A stretch of DNA of 5,508 nt from an uncultured Bacilli bacterium. Lineage in GTDB: Bacteria > Bacillota_I > Bacilli_A > RF39 > UBA660. Below, piece by piece: positions 1 to 5,508 of this stretch. Numbering within the stretch: the first letter of the stretch is position 1; the number at the start of each line of letters is the position of its first letter. Below the pieces are notes generated by a model. It worked only from the letters and a program-made list of their open reading frames with translations. It was not told the origin of the DNA and searched no databases. The position numbers and the translations under genes were made by a program. The stretch is from contig CALVXT010000095.1 in assembly GCA_944371545.1 (NCBI GenBank), positions 1 to 5,508 of the forward strand, in the 5' to 3' direction.

Positions 1-372
1 TATCGTTACTGGTATCAATGGGTCTTCTAGAACTGGATCTGTTCCATTTAAAATATTCTCTTTATATCCTGTTTTAAAATAAAGTTCACACTTAGTTTTA
101 TATTCACTCATATTTTTTACTACTGGACTCCATGATTCATAATCCCATATGATGTATGCTCCATTTGTACAACTACTTCTTATTTAATCATAGATGTTCC
201 CTTCTTTACTTGGAATTGTATTTGTTTCTTCATCATTTAAGTAAATAGCTAATTCAATATTTGTATCAAAAAAAGAAGGATTGTCTTTCAAAATACTTAT
301 TTTTAAAGTATTTATCAATAAAATAACAAGACTTATTATAAAAATACACCACAAAATTTTATTTTTGTTCAT
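1..372 (-). pseudogene. Membrane-anchored surface-protein gene with in-frame stop (5' part; runs off left edge)
   Basis: The gene starts at ATG 372, preceded by an AGGAAGAG-like ribosome binding site (378-385). It encodes 62 residues: a short Lys/Asn-rich N-terminus, one hydrophobic segment at about residues 6-24 (signal anchor or uncleaved signal) and an extracellular-looking segment with IYLNDEETNTIPSKEG. A TAA stop lies at 184-186. The same frame then stays open for 61 codons to position 1, so no frameshift is needed. That continuation reads like protein: CTNGAYIIWDYESW, a second cysteine in KTKCELYF, then NILNGTDPVL and LIPVTI. From memory, this order (YLN(D/N)E, CxNGAxxxWDYxxW, TKCxxYF, NG(A/T)DPVL) is that of secreted surface proteins of uncultured gut Bacillota, where the two cysteines and the WDY motif sit in one uninterrupted domain. 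The simplest reading is one nonsense mutation in a formerly continuous gene. Readthrough or a sequence error cannot be excluded. Function is unknown beyond a probable cell-surface location. Confidence 0.7.
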
Positions 373-396
373 GACATCTCTTCCTACTTTTATAAT
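368..396 (+). promoter_or_regulatory. Possible sigma-A promoter for the HTH regulator
   Basis: A perfect TATAAT (391-396) lies 17 bp after TTCATG (368-373), which matches the TTGACA -35 consensus at only 3 of 6 positions. If used, it would give the 520-741 gene a leader of roughly 115 nt. The same AT-rich spot read on the minus strand (TATAAA) could instead serve the divergent surface-protein gene. The rest of the 373-519 intergenic region shows no better promoter and no clear operator. Confidence 0.25.
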
Positions 397-519
397 GGTT
401 TTTTCAAAGATTTCTTATGCTTCTTTCTACCATATTTATTATAAAGCAAAAGATAAGGGTAACGCAAGTATCTTATTTGGAATAAAGATATTTTGTATGA
501 TTGATTATAAGGTGTAAGT

Positions 520-741
520 ATGATTAAAATAAATATTGAAGAGCTTTTAAAACAAAATGGAAAAAGCAAATATTGGCTTTGTCAAAAAATGAATATGACA
601 TCAAGAAATTTAAATCGAATTATTCGAGGAGAAACTACTTCTATTTCTTTTAAATACATTGAAGAATTTTGTTTTTATTTGCATTGTACACCTAAAGAAT
701 TATTTACATATATTAAAGACGAAAAAACGATTCCTAATTAG
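520..741 (+). CDS. Small Cro/C1-type (Xre family) helix-turn-helix regulator
   Basis: This 73-residue protein is almost entirely one DNA-binding domain of the Xre/HTH_26 type. An N-terminal helix (IKINIEELLKQNGK) is followed by helix 2 (about residues 16-25, SKYWLCQKMN), the recognition helix (about 27-36, TSRNLNRIIR), the typical G-E/K-T-T turn, then SFKYIEEFCFYLHCTPKELF. The last stretch matches the family's 'sletlekIckaLgvspgeLf' ending. There is no sensor or dimerisation extension, as expected for a 70-80-residue member. The start at 520 has AAGGTG (509-514) five bases upstream. The gene faces the transporter operon and its TAG (739-741) lies in the loop of the shared terminator. Targets are unknown. 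Its position beside the transporter does not by itself make it that operon's regulator, because the operon's own upstream signal is of the BceR type. Confidence 0.87.
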   Translation: MIKINIEELLKQNGKSKYWLCQKMNMTSRNLNRIIRGETTSISFKYIEEFCFYLHCTPKELFTYIKDEKTIPN

Positions 742-752
742 AAATCGTTTTT
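723..752. terminator. Bidirectional rho-independent terminator shared by convergent genes
   Basis: AAAAACGATT (723-732) and AATCGTTTTT (743-752) are perfect 10-bp inverted arms around a 10-nt loop (733-742). The A-run on one side and T-run on the other supply U-tracts for both directions. The plus-strand copy is followed by further T residues (754-758). The structure lies inside the genes it ends: the regulator's TAG (739-741) is in the loop, and the permease TAA (751-753) overlaps the outer arm. Confidence 0.85.
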
Positions 753-2802
753 ATTTTTCTTCAATCATCCACTTACTACAGTAATATGTAATTAAGAAAT
801 ATCCTCCGTATATAAATATTAAAACTCCAGCAGTCATTAAAATTGATCCCAATAGTTGATCGGTTCCCATAGAATTTAAAATTAAATTACAGAACTTTAT
901 TCCGAAGATAGAATGAATACACGCTAATAGTAAAGGTGCTGAAAAGAAAACAGCAATTTGAGTAAATAAAGATTTGCGTATCATCTTTTCATCCACCCCA
1001 ATTTTTCTTAACATTCGATAACGATTTTTGTTATCTGCACTTTCTGATAATTCTTTTAAAGCAAGTAATGCTGCACTGGAAATCAAGAAGATAATTCCTA
1101 AATAAATTCCTATAAATGTTACCATTGCGCCAAGGCCTGTACTTGCTTCTTTAATGGAAATTTTTGTAGATCCTGAAATCGTTGTATTTGAAGCATACGC
1201 TTCTTCATTTAAAGCAAGTATTTTTTCTTCTATTTCATTTTTTGCTTCTTCATTTGAAGCATTGTAGTTGGCTGTTAAAACTTCTTGTTCACGCGGTAAA
1301 TTTTGAACTACTGAATCTGAAACAACAATAAGACCTGCATTGATATGATTAGAAGAAATATATACAAAACCATCTATGCATTCTTCATATTTTGGAACAT
1401 ATTCTTTTCCATTTAAACTTATTGGAGTTTTTAATTTTAAACTTTCGTTACGAATATCTACCCAAGAATCATAATCTGCAACTACTGCATATTCATTTTC
1501 ATTTAAAGAAATTTCTTCTTTATGAAACAGTTTAGCTATTTTATTATAATCTGTTAAGGAAATAATCGATTCTGCTGTAGTATAATCAATTGTTGGATAA
1601 ATGGTTTTTGATGTTTCATAATAAGCTCCTAGTGAATCTTTCACTGTTAACTCATTGGTCGCATAGATTGTAACATCTACTGTATCTTTAAAATATCGAT
1701 AACTATCAAAATTTAATTTTTCTAAAGTTTCATCTATTGAAATTTTTGAATCTTCTATTTGTTCTATCGAATAACCATCTTCTAAAGCTGTTTCATCCAT
1801 ATCTAAAGATTTCATCAGTTGAATATCGACAGGTGCAAGCTCATTAATATTTGCATTTAAACTATTTTTTAAAGATAAAGCACTTGATAAGACACAGATG
1901 GTTAAAAAAAGCATAATACAAATAACACTCATCGACATTACGGTTGTATTAATCTTGCTACTAATTTGTCTAAAAGTAAAACTGTTTATTCCTTTATAAT
2001 AAAAGTTTTTCAAAGACATCACGATTCGTAATAATAAGCCAGAAAGTGACCAGAAGATGAAGAATGTTGTTACACAACCTAAAGCAATGGGAATAATTAA
2101 CGTTTCTAAAGTTCCATAGGTCGCGGTTACCATATAATATGCATATCCTAAAAAACAAGAAGAAACGATAAAAATAATCACACAAAGAATAGGATTTTTT
2201 AAACGAACTTTTTCTGTTTTTTTATTTGAATAAATCAAATCAATTAATTTACATTTTGAAACACTTATGGTATTAAAAATCATGACAATTAAATACATGA
2301 TTCCAAAATAACCAATGGTTTTTATAATGGCTGGAACAGAAACGATGAAAGTAAATTTGGTTAAATTTGCTTCAAACATATTTGCAACAAAGATACTCAT
2401 GACTTGAGAAAGCATTATTCCTAAGCCTAAACCAACAAGTAATGAAATGCATCCAATTAAAAGAGTTTCAAAGAGTAAAATTTTTGAAATGCTTCCCTTT
2501 CCCATACCTAATGTCATATAAATACCAAATTCATGATGTCGTCTTTTCATTAAGAAACGACTCGCATATATAATTAAAAAACCTAAGACAAATGAAACGA
2601 AAACACTAACACCTGAAAGCATACTTGTCATAAGTTTAATAATTTCTCTTGTTGATGATGTTACTTCAAGCATAATCGTTTGGCTATCAATTGCATTAAA
2701 AATATAGAAAACAGCAACTCCTAAAATTAATGTAAAAAAATAAATGGCATAGTCTTTAAAACTTTTTTTAATATTTCCTAAAGACAATTTACAAAGCATC
2801 AT
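751..2802 (-). CDS. bceB: BceB-type ABC transporter permease (FtsX-like, 10 TM)
   Basis: This 683-residue integral membrane protein is the permease of a Bce/Vra/Psd-type peptide transporter. Known members protect against cell-wall-active peptides such as bacitracin and also sense flux for a partner histidine kinase. Hydrophobic segments fall at about residues 17-37, 61-83, 106-135, 151-178, 203-225, 231-263, 287-311, 556-582, 612-640 and 651-675. That gives ten helices with one large extracellular domain (about 312-555) between TM7 and TM8, the hallmark of the family. The N-terminus (LSLGNIKKSFKDYAIYFFTL) and the HHEFGIYMTLGM and NKNRYRMLRKIGV segments after TM2 and TM8 are typical FtsX-like coupling regions. 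Length fits the usual 620-670 or slightly more. ATG 2802 is preferred over the adjacent ATG 2799 because AGGAGG is 8 bases away. It overlaps the ATPase gene by 14 bp. The symbol denotes the family; the actual peptide substrate cannot be read from sequence. Confidence 0.93.
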   Translation of the reverse strand: MMLCKLSLGNIKKSFKDYAIYFFTLILGVAVFYIFNAIDSQTIMLEVTSSTREIIKLMTSMLSGVSVFVSFVLGFLIIYASRFLMKRRHHEFGIYMTLGMGKGSISKILLFETLLIGCISLLVGLGLGIMLSQVMSIFVANMFEANLTKFTFIVSVPAIIKTIGYFGIMYLIVMIFNTISVSKCKLIDLIYSNKKTEKVRLKNPILCVIIFIVSSCFLGYAYYMVTATYGTLETLIIPIALGCVTTFFIFWSLSGLLLRIVMSLKNFYYKGINSFTFRQISSKINTTVMSMSVICIMLFLTICVLSSALSLKNSLNANINELAPVDIQLMKSLDMDETALEDGYSIEQIEDSKISIDETLEKLNFDSYRYFKDTVDVTIYATNELTVKDSLGAYYETSKTIYPTIDYTTAESIISLTDYNKIAKLFHKEEISLNENEYAVVADYDSWVDIRNESLKLKTPISLNGKEYVPKYEECIDGFVYISSNHINAGLIVVSDSVVQNLPREQEVLTANYNASNEEAKNEIEEKILALNEEAYASNTTISGSTKISIKEASTGLGAMVTFIGIYLGIIFLISSAALLALKELSESADNKNRYRMLRKIGVDEKMIRKSLFTQIAVFFSAPLLLACIHSIFGIKFCNLILNSMGTDQLLGSILMTAGVLIFIYGGYFLITYYCSKWMIEEK

Positions 2803-3556
2803 TTAGGTTTCCTCCTAAAAGAGTTACCACATCAATAATCTTATCAAAAAATTCTTTTCTTGTGGCTTTTCCTCTAATGAGTTCATGAAATATTTTTCCA
2901 TCTTTAATAAAAATGACACGACTTGCATATGACGAGGTAAAAGCATCATGGGTAACCATCAAAATGGTAGCTTGAAGTTCTTTATTTAAATTTTCAAAAC
3001 TTTCTAACAACATTTTAGAAGATTTACTATCTAATGCACCTGTTGGTTCATCCGCCAAAATAAGTTTTGGATTGGTAATTATTGCTCTTGCAGAAGCAAC
3101 TCGTTGTTTTTGTCCTCCACTCATCTGATAAGGATATTTTTTTAAAACATCTACAATATTTAATTTTTTAGCAATTTCTTGAATTCGTTTATCAATTTCT
3201 TTTGCTTTAACATTTTGAATAGATAAAGCAAGAGCAATATTCTCATAAGCGGTTAACGTATCTAATAAATTAAAATCTTGAAAGATAAAACCTAATTCCT
3301 CTCTTCGAAATTTATTTAATTCATTTCCTTTTAATTTAGTAATATCATTTCCTTCTAAATAAATATGTCCGCTGGTGACTCTATCTATGGTTGAAATACA
3401 ATTTAAAAGTGTTGTTTTCCCACTTCCACTAGCGCCCATAATAGAAATAAATTCACCCTTTTTTACTTCAAAAGAAATATGATCAATTGCTTTTGTTAAG
3501 CAAGATTTATTTCCATAATATTTTTCAATGTCTGCAATTTTTAAAATTGTTTCCAT
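2789..3556 (-). CDS. bceA: BceA-type ABC transporter ATP-binding protein
   Basis: This 255-residue cytoplasmic ATPase powers the adjacent permease. Every nucleotide-binding motif is present in order: Walker A GASGSGKTT (residues 41-49), Q-loop glutamine Q93 in FIFQDFNLL, signature SGGQKQR (146-152), Walker B LILADE (165-170) with catalytic E170, D-loop ALD (174-176) and H-loop H203. The sequence pattern (IMGASGSGKTTLLN, GFIFQDFNLL, DEPTGALDS) is that of the MacB/LolD/BceA subgroup, which works with FtsX-like permeases. Length matches the usual 250-260. ATG 3556 has AGGAAG (3565-3570) 8 bases upstream. It is the first gene of a two-gene operon and overlaps the permease start by 14 bp. Upstream are a sigma-A-like promoter and a BceR-type operator, so expression is probably induced by a BceRS-like two-component system encoded elsewhere (inference). 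Confidence 0.95.
   Translation of the reverse strand: METILKIADIEKYYGNKSCLTKAIDHISFEVKKGEFISIMGASGSGKTTLLNCISTIDRVTSGHIYLEGNDITKLKGNELNKFRREELGFIFQDFNLLDTLTAYENIALALSIQNVKAKEIDKRIQEIAKKLNIVDVLKKYPYQMSGGQKQRVASARAIITNPKLILADEPTGALDSKSSKMLLESFENLNKELQATILMVTHDAFTSSYASRVIFIKDGKIFHELIRGKATRKEFFDKIIDVVTLLGGNLNDAL
2811..2816 (-). promoter_or_regulatory. Strong ribosome binding site for the permease, inside the ATPase gene
   Basis: On the minus strand AGGAGG lies 8 bases before ATG 2802, within the last codons of the ATPase gene. It sets the permease start and, with the 14-bp overlap, suggests translational coupling that keeps the two subunits in ratio. Confidence 0.8.
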
Positions 3557-3579
3557 AAAAATTTCTTCCTTTCACAAAA

Positions 3580-3608
3580 AGTATATACATTATTTTAAAG
3601 GTTTTCCA
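3580..3608 (-). promoter_or_regulatory. Promoter of the bceAB-like operon
   Basis: Read on the minus strand, TGGAAA (3603-3608; 4 of 6 matches to TTGACA) is separated by exactly 17 bp from TATACT (3580-3585; 5 of 6 matches to TATAAT). The start would fall near 3573, just before the ribosome binding site. A weak -35 with a good -10 suits an activator-dependent promoter, consistent with the operator just upstream. Confidence 0.55.
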
Positions 3609-3629
3609 TCGTTTATCCTTACATATCTA

Positions 3630-3643
3630 TTACATTTTTGTAA
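3630..3643. promoter_or_regulatory. BceR-type response regulator binding site (TTACA-N4-TGTAA)
   Basis: TTACA (3630-3634) and TGTAA (3639-3643) form a perfect inverted repeat separated by four bases. This is identical to the published consensus TNACA-N4-TGTAA for regulators of BceAB-like transporters. It ends 21 bp upstream of the -35 element, with its centre about 63 bp before the inferred start, an activator position. A lone extra half-site TTACA lies at 3619-3623, 11 bp (one helical turn) nearer the promoter. The match and the location in front of this transporter family make it convincing, although no bceR gene is in the window. Confidence 0.75.
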
Positions 3644-3648
3644 GACTT

Positions 3649-3673
3649 AAAAACGCTTATTATCCATAAGCGT
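3649..3673 (-). terminator. Rho-independent terminator of the thymidine kinase gene
   Basis: On the minus strand, ACGCTTA and TAAGCGT (arms 3667-3673 and 3653-3659) pair perfectly over 7 bp around a 7-nt loop and run into TTTTT. The hairpin starts 9 bases after the tdk stop codon and ends only 5 bases before the bceAB operator, so it insulates the operon from tdk transcription. Confidence 0.82.
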
Positions 3674-3682
3674 CTATTTCAT

Positions 3683-4321
3683 TTAAACTCTAATTTTTTT
3701 CACTAATTTTTGATTATTTTTCTGATTTTCTAACCAATTTGTATAGTAATTAATATAACATTCTCCACATACAGATTTATAGGTTACATTCCCTTCTCCA
3801 TCTATAGCTACTTGATCACCTGAAAAAGTAGGAACATTATCAACTAATCTCAGATTTTGGGTTGCTTTTCTTTTTTTACATTCACATAAAGTTTTTAACT
3901 CTTCAATAGAATCGGCAATAGCAAGAAGCCTTGCAGATCCTGGAAATGGTTTCATAGTAAAATCACAACGTAGACCAAAACATAAAACAGAAATATCCAT
4001 TTTTTTACTTATATAATACAGTTCGTTTATTTGAGTATCATTTAAAAATTGAGCTTCATCTACTATAATTGCATCTATTTTTTCCTTTTCTTTTAATTCT
4101 TGCTTTATTATTTGAAGAGGTGAACTTTCATCAGCAAGCAAATAATCAACTTTTCTTTCAATACCAAGCCTACTAACAATTTTGTTATCTCCTTTAGTAT
4201 CTATAAGTGGCTTCCATACCTCTACAATCCCCCCTTTTTCTTCATAATTGTGAACTACTTGCATAGCCAAAGTCGTTTTTCCAGCATTCATCGCGCTATA
4301 CCTAAAATATAATTTTGCCAT
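3683..4321 (-). CDS. tdk: Thymidine kinase, type II (EC 2.7.1.21)
   Basis: This enzyme phosphorylates thymidine to dTMP with ATP in the cytoplasmic pyrimidine salvage pathway. The 212-residue protein closely follows the E. coli-type layout. Strand 1 and the P-loop are LYFRYSAMNAGKTT (residues 4-17). Walker B with the catalytic base is IIVDEAQFL (85-93, E89), followed by VLCFGLRCDF (112-121). The lasso-like substrate loop follows near GSARLLAIADSIEELK. Four cysteines (C146, C148 and C185, C188) are positioned to bind the structural zinc. VPTFSGDQVAIDG and YKSVC complete the conserved C-terminal region. Length is normal (about 190-210). ATG 4321 has AAGGAG (4329-4334) 7 bases upstream. The gene stands alone, with its own terminator 9 bases past the stop. 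No convincing -35/-10 pair was found: a TATAAA at 4341-4346 would leave almost no leader. Confidence 0.97.
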   Translation of the reverse strand: MAKLYFRYSAMNAGKTTLAMQVVHNYEEKGGIVEVWKPLIDTKGDNKIVSRLGIERKVDYLLADESSPLQIIKQELKEKEKIDAIIVDEAQFLNDTQINELYYISKKMDISVLCFGLRCDFTMKPFPGSARLLAIADSIEELKTLCECKKRKATQNLRLVDNVPTFSGDQVAIDGEGNVTYKSVCGECYINYYTNWLENQKNNQKLVKKIRV

Positions 4322-4380
4322 ATTTTATCTCCTTACAATTTTTATAGTGAACTATCTTAAATTTCCTTTTTTCATAATAA

Positions 4381-4389
4381 TGTGGATAA
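4381..4389 (-). other. Single perfect DnaA-box-like 9-mer
   Basis: TTATCCACA on the minus strand is identical to the consensus DnaA box. It is alone, with no cluster, no AT-rich unwinding element and no replication gene nearby. It is therefore not evidence of an origin and may be chance in AT-rich DNA. Confidence 0.25.
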
Positions 4390-4402
4390 CTAAGTTCGCA
4401 CC

Positions 4403-4428
4403 CCCTGCCACTTTTTCACGTGGCCGGG
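4403..4428. other. GC-rich hairpin downstream of the surface-protein stop codon
   Basis: GCCAC (4407-4411) and GTGGC (4420-4424) pair around an 8-nt loop. After one mismatch, CCC (4403-4405) pairs with GGG (4426-4428). The hairpin sits in a 37-bp island (4396-4432) of about 70% G+C inside otherwise AT-rich intergenic DNA, 18 bp past the stop of the 4447-5508 gene. Neither side has a T-run, so it is not a standard terminator. In DGR target genes a short hairpin or cruciform just past the variable region aids retrohoming, and this could be such an element. It lies about 93 bp from the putative variable region, farther than in the phage BPP-1 prototype. Confidence 0.45.
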
Positions 4429-4446
4429 CCCCATTCTTTAGGTTTT

Positions 4447-5508
4447 CTATAAACTCAAGGTGAATGGTGAACTTTCCGTTCCTTCTCCTCCACTTATTTT
4501 AACATTAGAGTTTAGATATAAGACGGGGGAAGCAGCACGATACGCTCTGGCCGCAATGTGGCTGCCCAAGAGGCCATTACTGTACACATCGAACAGGGTA
4601 CTCGAAGGATTGGGATCGGGAGTTAAGGTCCATTGATAAATTGAACTATCATATAACCAGTCATTGTTTTTACAATCGCTTACACTTGAACCATCCCAAC
4701 TGTATAATTCTGTATTTAAACATGTTTCTCTATTTGTTGTACTTCCTCCTGCTGTTGCATATCCATAGTCACTTGGATACATTAATCCTATTTTTCCTAT
4801 CCATTCTGTTAAATGTCCCTCGTATACATCTGTGCCTCTTTCTCTTTCATAAAACATACTTGCTGTTACATCATTAAATGTACTACTTCCTCCTAGGTTC
4901 CATTTGGCATCACTTATCATAGTCTTTGCTTCTTCGGTTAAGCCAGTGTTTGTGAAATCACAACTTGTTGTTGCTCCACTACCTCCATATGGGCATTCTC
5001 CACTTGTTCTATTCCAATAGGATCCTTCATTTAATACAATTTGTAAGGCACTATCACTCCAATCATTACTTCCAAATTCTGAAGTAGATGAACCTGTACC
5101 ACTTGCTTTATTATCCCAACTATATTCTCCTATTGGTTCATTTCTTATGATTTTGAGTCTCGTTTCTTTTTTTCCTGTTCCATCATTGATATTATTAAAT
5201 ACTCCGATGATTCTCCATAATTCATTATTGAATTGTACATAATTATTGGGATTAGAACCTATATATCTTAAATTATTATCTGTTGTATTATCATAGGCTA
5301 ATTCTTCTGTTTCACCTAAAGCCAATATGGTTTCTGCTGCTGTCGGCTCCACTTTAGTCGCAGCTGTTAACACATTTATGCTTCCCTCAAATCTTGTGTT
5401 CATCGCTTCGTTTCCTGTTGCTTCATCCATCCATAAATATAAGTTGTAGGTTACACTTTCTCCATCATCTGTTTCAGCACTACTTCTTCCTTTTAATGTG
5501 CCACTTTT
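4447..5508 (-). CDS. Secreted/surface protein, C-terminal part (candidate DGR target; 5' end beyond window)
   Basis: The frame is open from the right edge to TAG 4447-4449, giving 353 residues. The ATG at 5430 is not the real start: it has no ribosome binding site and is preceded by 26 in-frame codons including ESVTYNLYLW. A short beta-like segment (YNLYLWMD, TRFEGSINVL) leads into a domain beginning near 5225 with YVQFNNELWRIIGVF. It then continues with RLKIIRNEPIGEYSWD, two likely disulfide pairs (C in SGECPYGG with TTSCDF; C in RETCLN with SDCKNND), YQWTLT, and a closing SPVLYLNSNVKISGGEG. I recognise this, without a database check, as resembling the DUF6273/formylglycine-generating-enzyme-like C-type-lectin folds. 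These often have W-x-L-x(P) before, and RPVLYL after, a sequence-variable segment. Rich Ser/Thr/Gly/Asn and few Lys fit an exported protein. The region 4522-4620 differs sharply in base composition and codon use. Function is probably ligand or surface binding (inference). Confidence 0.9.
   Translation of the reverse strand, partial: KSGTLKGRSSAETDDGESVTYNLYLWMDEATGNEAMNTRFEGSINVLTAATKVEPTAAETILALGETEELAYDNTTDNNLRYIGSNPNNYVQFNNELWRIIGVFNNINDGTGKKETRLKIIRNEPIGEYSWDNKASGTGSSTSEFGSNDWSDSALQIVLNEGSYWNRTSGECPYGGSGATTSCDFTNTGLTEEAKTMISDAKWNLGGSSTFNDVTASMFYERERGTDVYEGHLTEWIGKIGLMYPSDYGYATAGGSTTNRETCLNTELYSWDGSSVSDCKNNDWLYDSSIYQWTLTPDPNPSSTLFDVYSNGLLGSHIAARAYRAASPVLYLNSNVKISGGEGTESSPFTLSL
4522..4620 (-). 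other. Putative DGR variable region (GC-rich, adenine-poor 33-codon block)
   Basis: These 33 codons, between YQWTLT and LYLNSNVKI, are about 59% G+C (58 of 99 by hand count) against 30% in the 60 bp just upstream in the same gene. On the coding strand adenine is only 16 of 99. Codons such as GCG, GCC, GGC, CTC, CTG, CAC, TCG and CCC replace the gene's usual A/T-ending ones. The 3' end is a 20-nt stretch without any A (about 4520-4539), as expected for the initiation-of-mutagenic-homing end, which cannot be mutated. The reading frame is intact and the block occupies the place where DGR variable residues lie in C-type-lectin-fold target proteins. No template repeat or reverse transcriptase is in the window, so the assignment is inferred from composition and position only. 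Confidence 0.5.

Noticed and set aside
281..517. 78-codon plus-strand reading frame
   Set aside because: It is antisense to the surface-protein 5' end and then runs through the divergent intergenic DNA. It has no ribosome binding site and its Phe/Ile/Lys-rich product looks like translated AT-rich antisense.
1994..2185. 63-codon minus-strand frame within the permease
   Set aside because: It is an out-of-frame shadow of the well-supported permease gene.
4403..4428. Hairpin as an ordinary rho-independent terminator of the surface-protein gene
   Set aside because: No U-tract follows on either strand; the minus-strand continuation is G-rich.
4426..4431. Palindrome GGGCCC and the short GGTGAA direct repeat at 4459-4471
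   Set aside because: Too short to carry meaning beyond the GC-rich island and chance.
4641..4877. 78-codon plus-strand frame
   Set aside because: It is antisense to the surface-protein gene. The Leu/His-rich product reflects the complementary codons.
5428..5430. ATG at 5430 as the start of the right-hand gene
   Set aside because: The frame is open upstream to the window edge with protein-like content, there is no ribosome binding site, and the remaining protein would lack an export signal.
1..5508. Template repeat or reverse transcriptase for the candidate DGR within the window
   Set aside because: No second copy of the 4522-4620 block was seen by eye on either strand, and every gene present has another identity.

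Overview
The window is about one-third G+C and uses TGG for tryptophan and TAA/TAG as stops (genetic code 11). Its Bce-type ABC transporter, compact gene spacing and surface-protein style fit a low-GC Gram-positive (Bacillota), plausibly an uncultured gut Bacilli/RF39-like lineage. That placement is inference, because no rRNA or marker gene is present.

Layout, left to right. Positions 1-372 (minus) carry the 5' part of a membrane-anchored surface-protein gene, interrupted by an in-frame TAA and running off the left edge. After a 147-bp divergent intergenic region, a 73-codon Cro/C1-type regulator (520-741, plus) converges on the transporter operon. A shared bidirectional terminator (723-752) overlaps the 3' ends of both genes. 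The operon (minus) is an ATPase (2789-3556) whose 3' end overlaps the permease (751-2802) by 14 bp. It is a complete BceAB/MacB-like peptide-resistance or peptide-sensing pair. Upstream lie a sigma-A-like promoter (3580-3608) and a perfect TTACA-N4-TGTAA inverted repeat (3630-3643), the known operator of BceR-type response regulators, although no bceRS genes are in the window. Next come a rho-independent terminator (3649-3673) and the type II thymidine kinase gene (3683-4321).

The right end (4447-5508, minus, open at the right edge) is the C-terminal part of a secreted or surface protein. Near its C-terminus the DNA changes abruptly from about 30% G+C to about 59% G+C over 99 bp (4522-4620) while staying in frame. 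That block is poor in adenine on the coding strand and ends in a 20-nt adenine-free run. About 90 bp further on, past the stop codon, a second GC-rich island holds an imperfect 8-bp-stem hairpin (4403-4428). Together these look like the variable region and downstream hairpin of a diversity-generating retroelement (DGR) target gene, with the reverse transcriptase and template repeat elsewhere. This is the most interesting signal in the window and remains a hypothesis until a template repeat is found.

The transporter genes and their upstream signals form one functional unit (inducible response to antimicrobial peptides at the membrane). Thymidine kinase is an independent nucleotide-salvage gene. 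The two outer genes are both surface-protein genes, one apparently decayed and one apparently diversifying.
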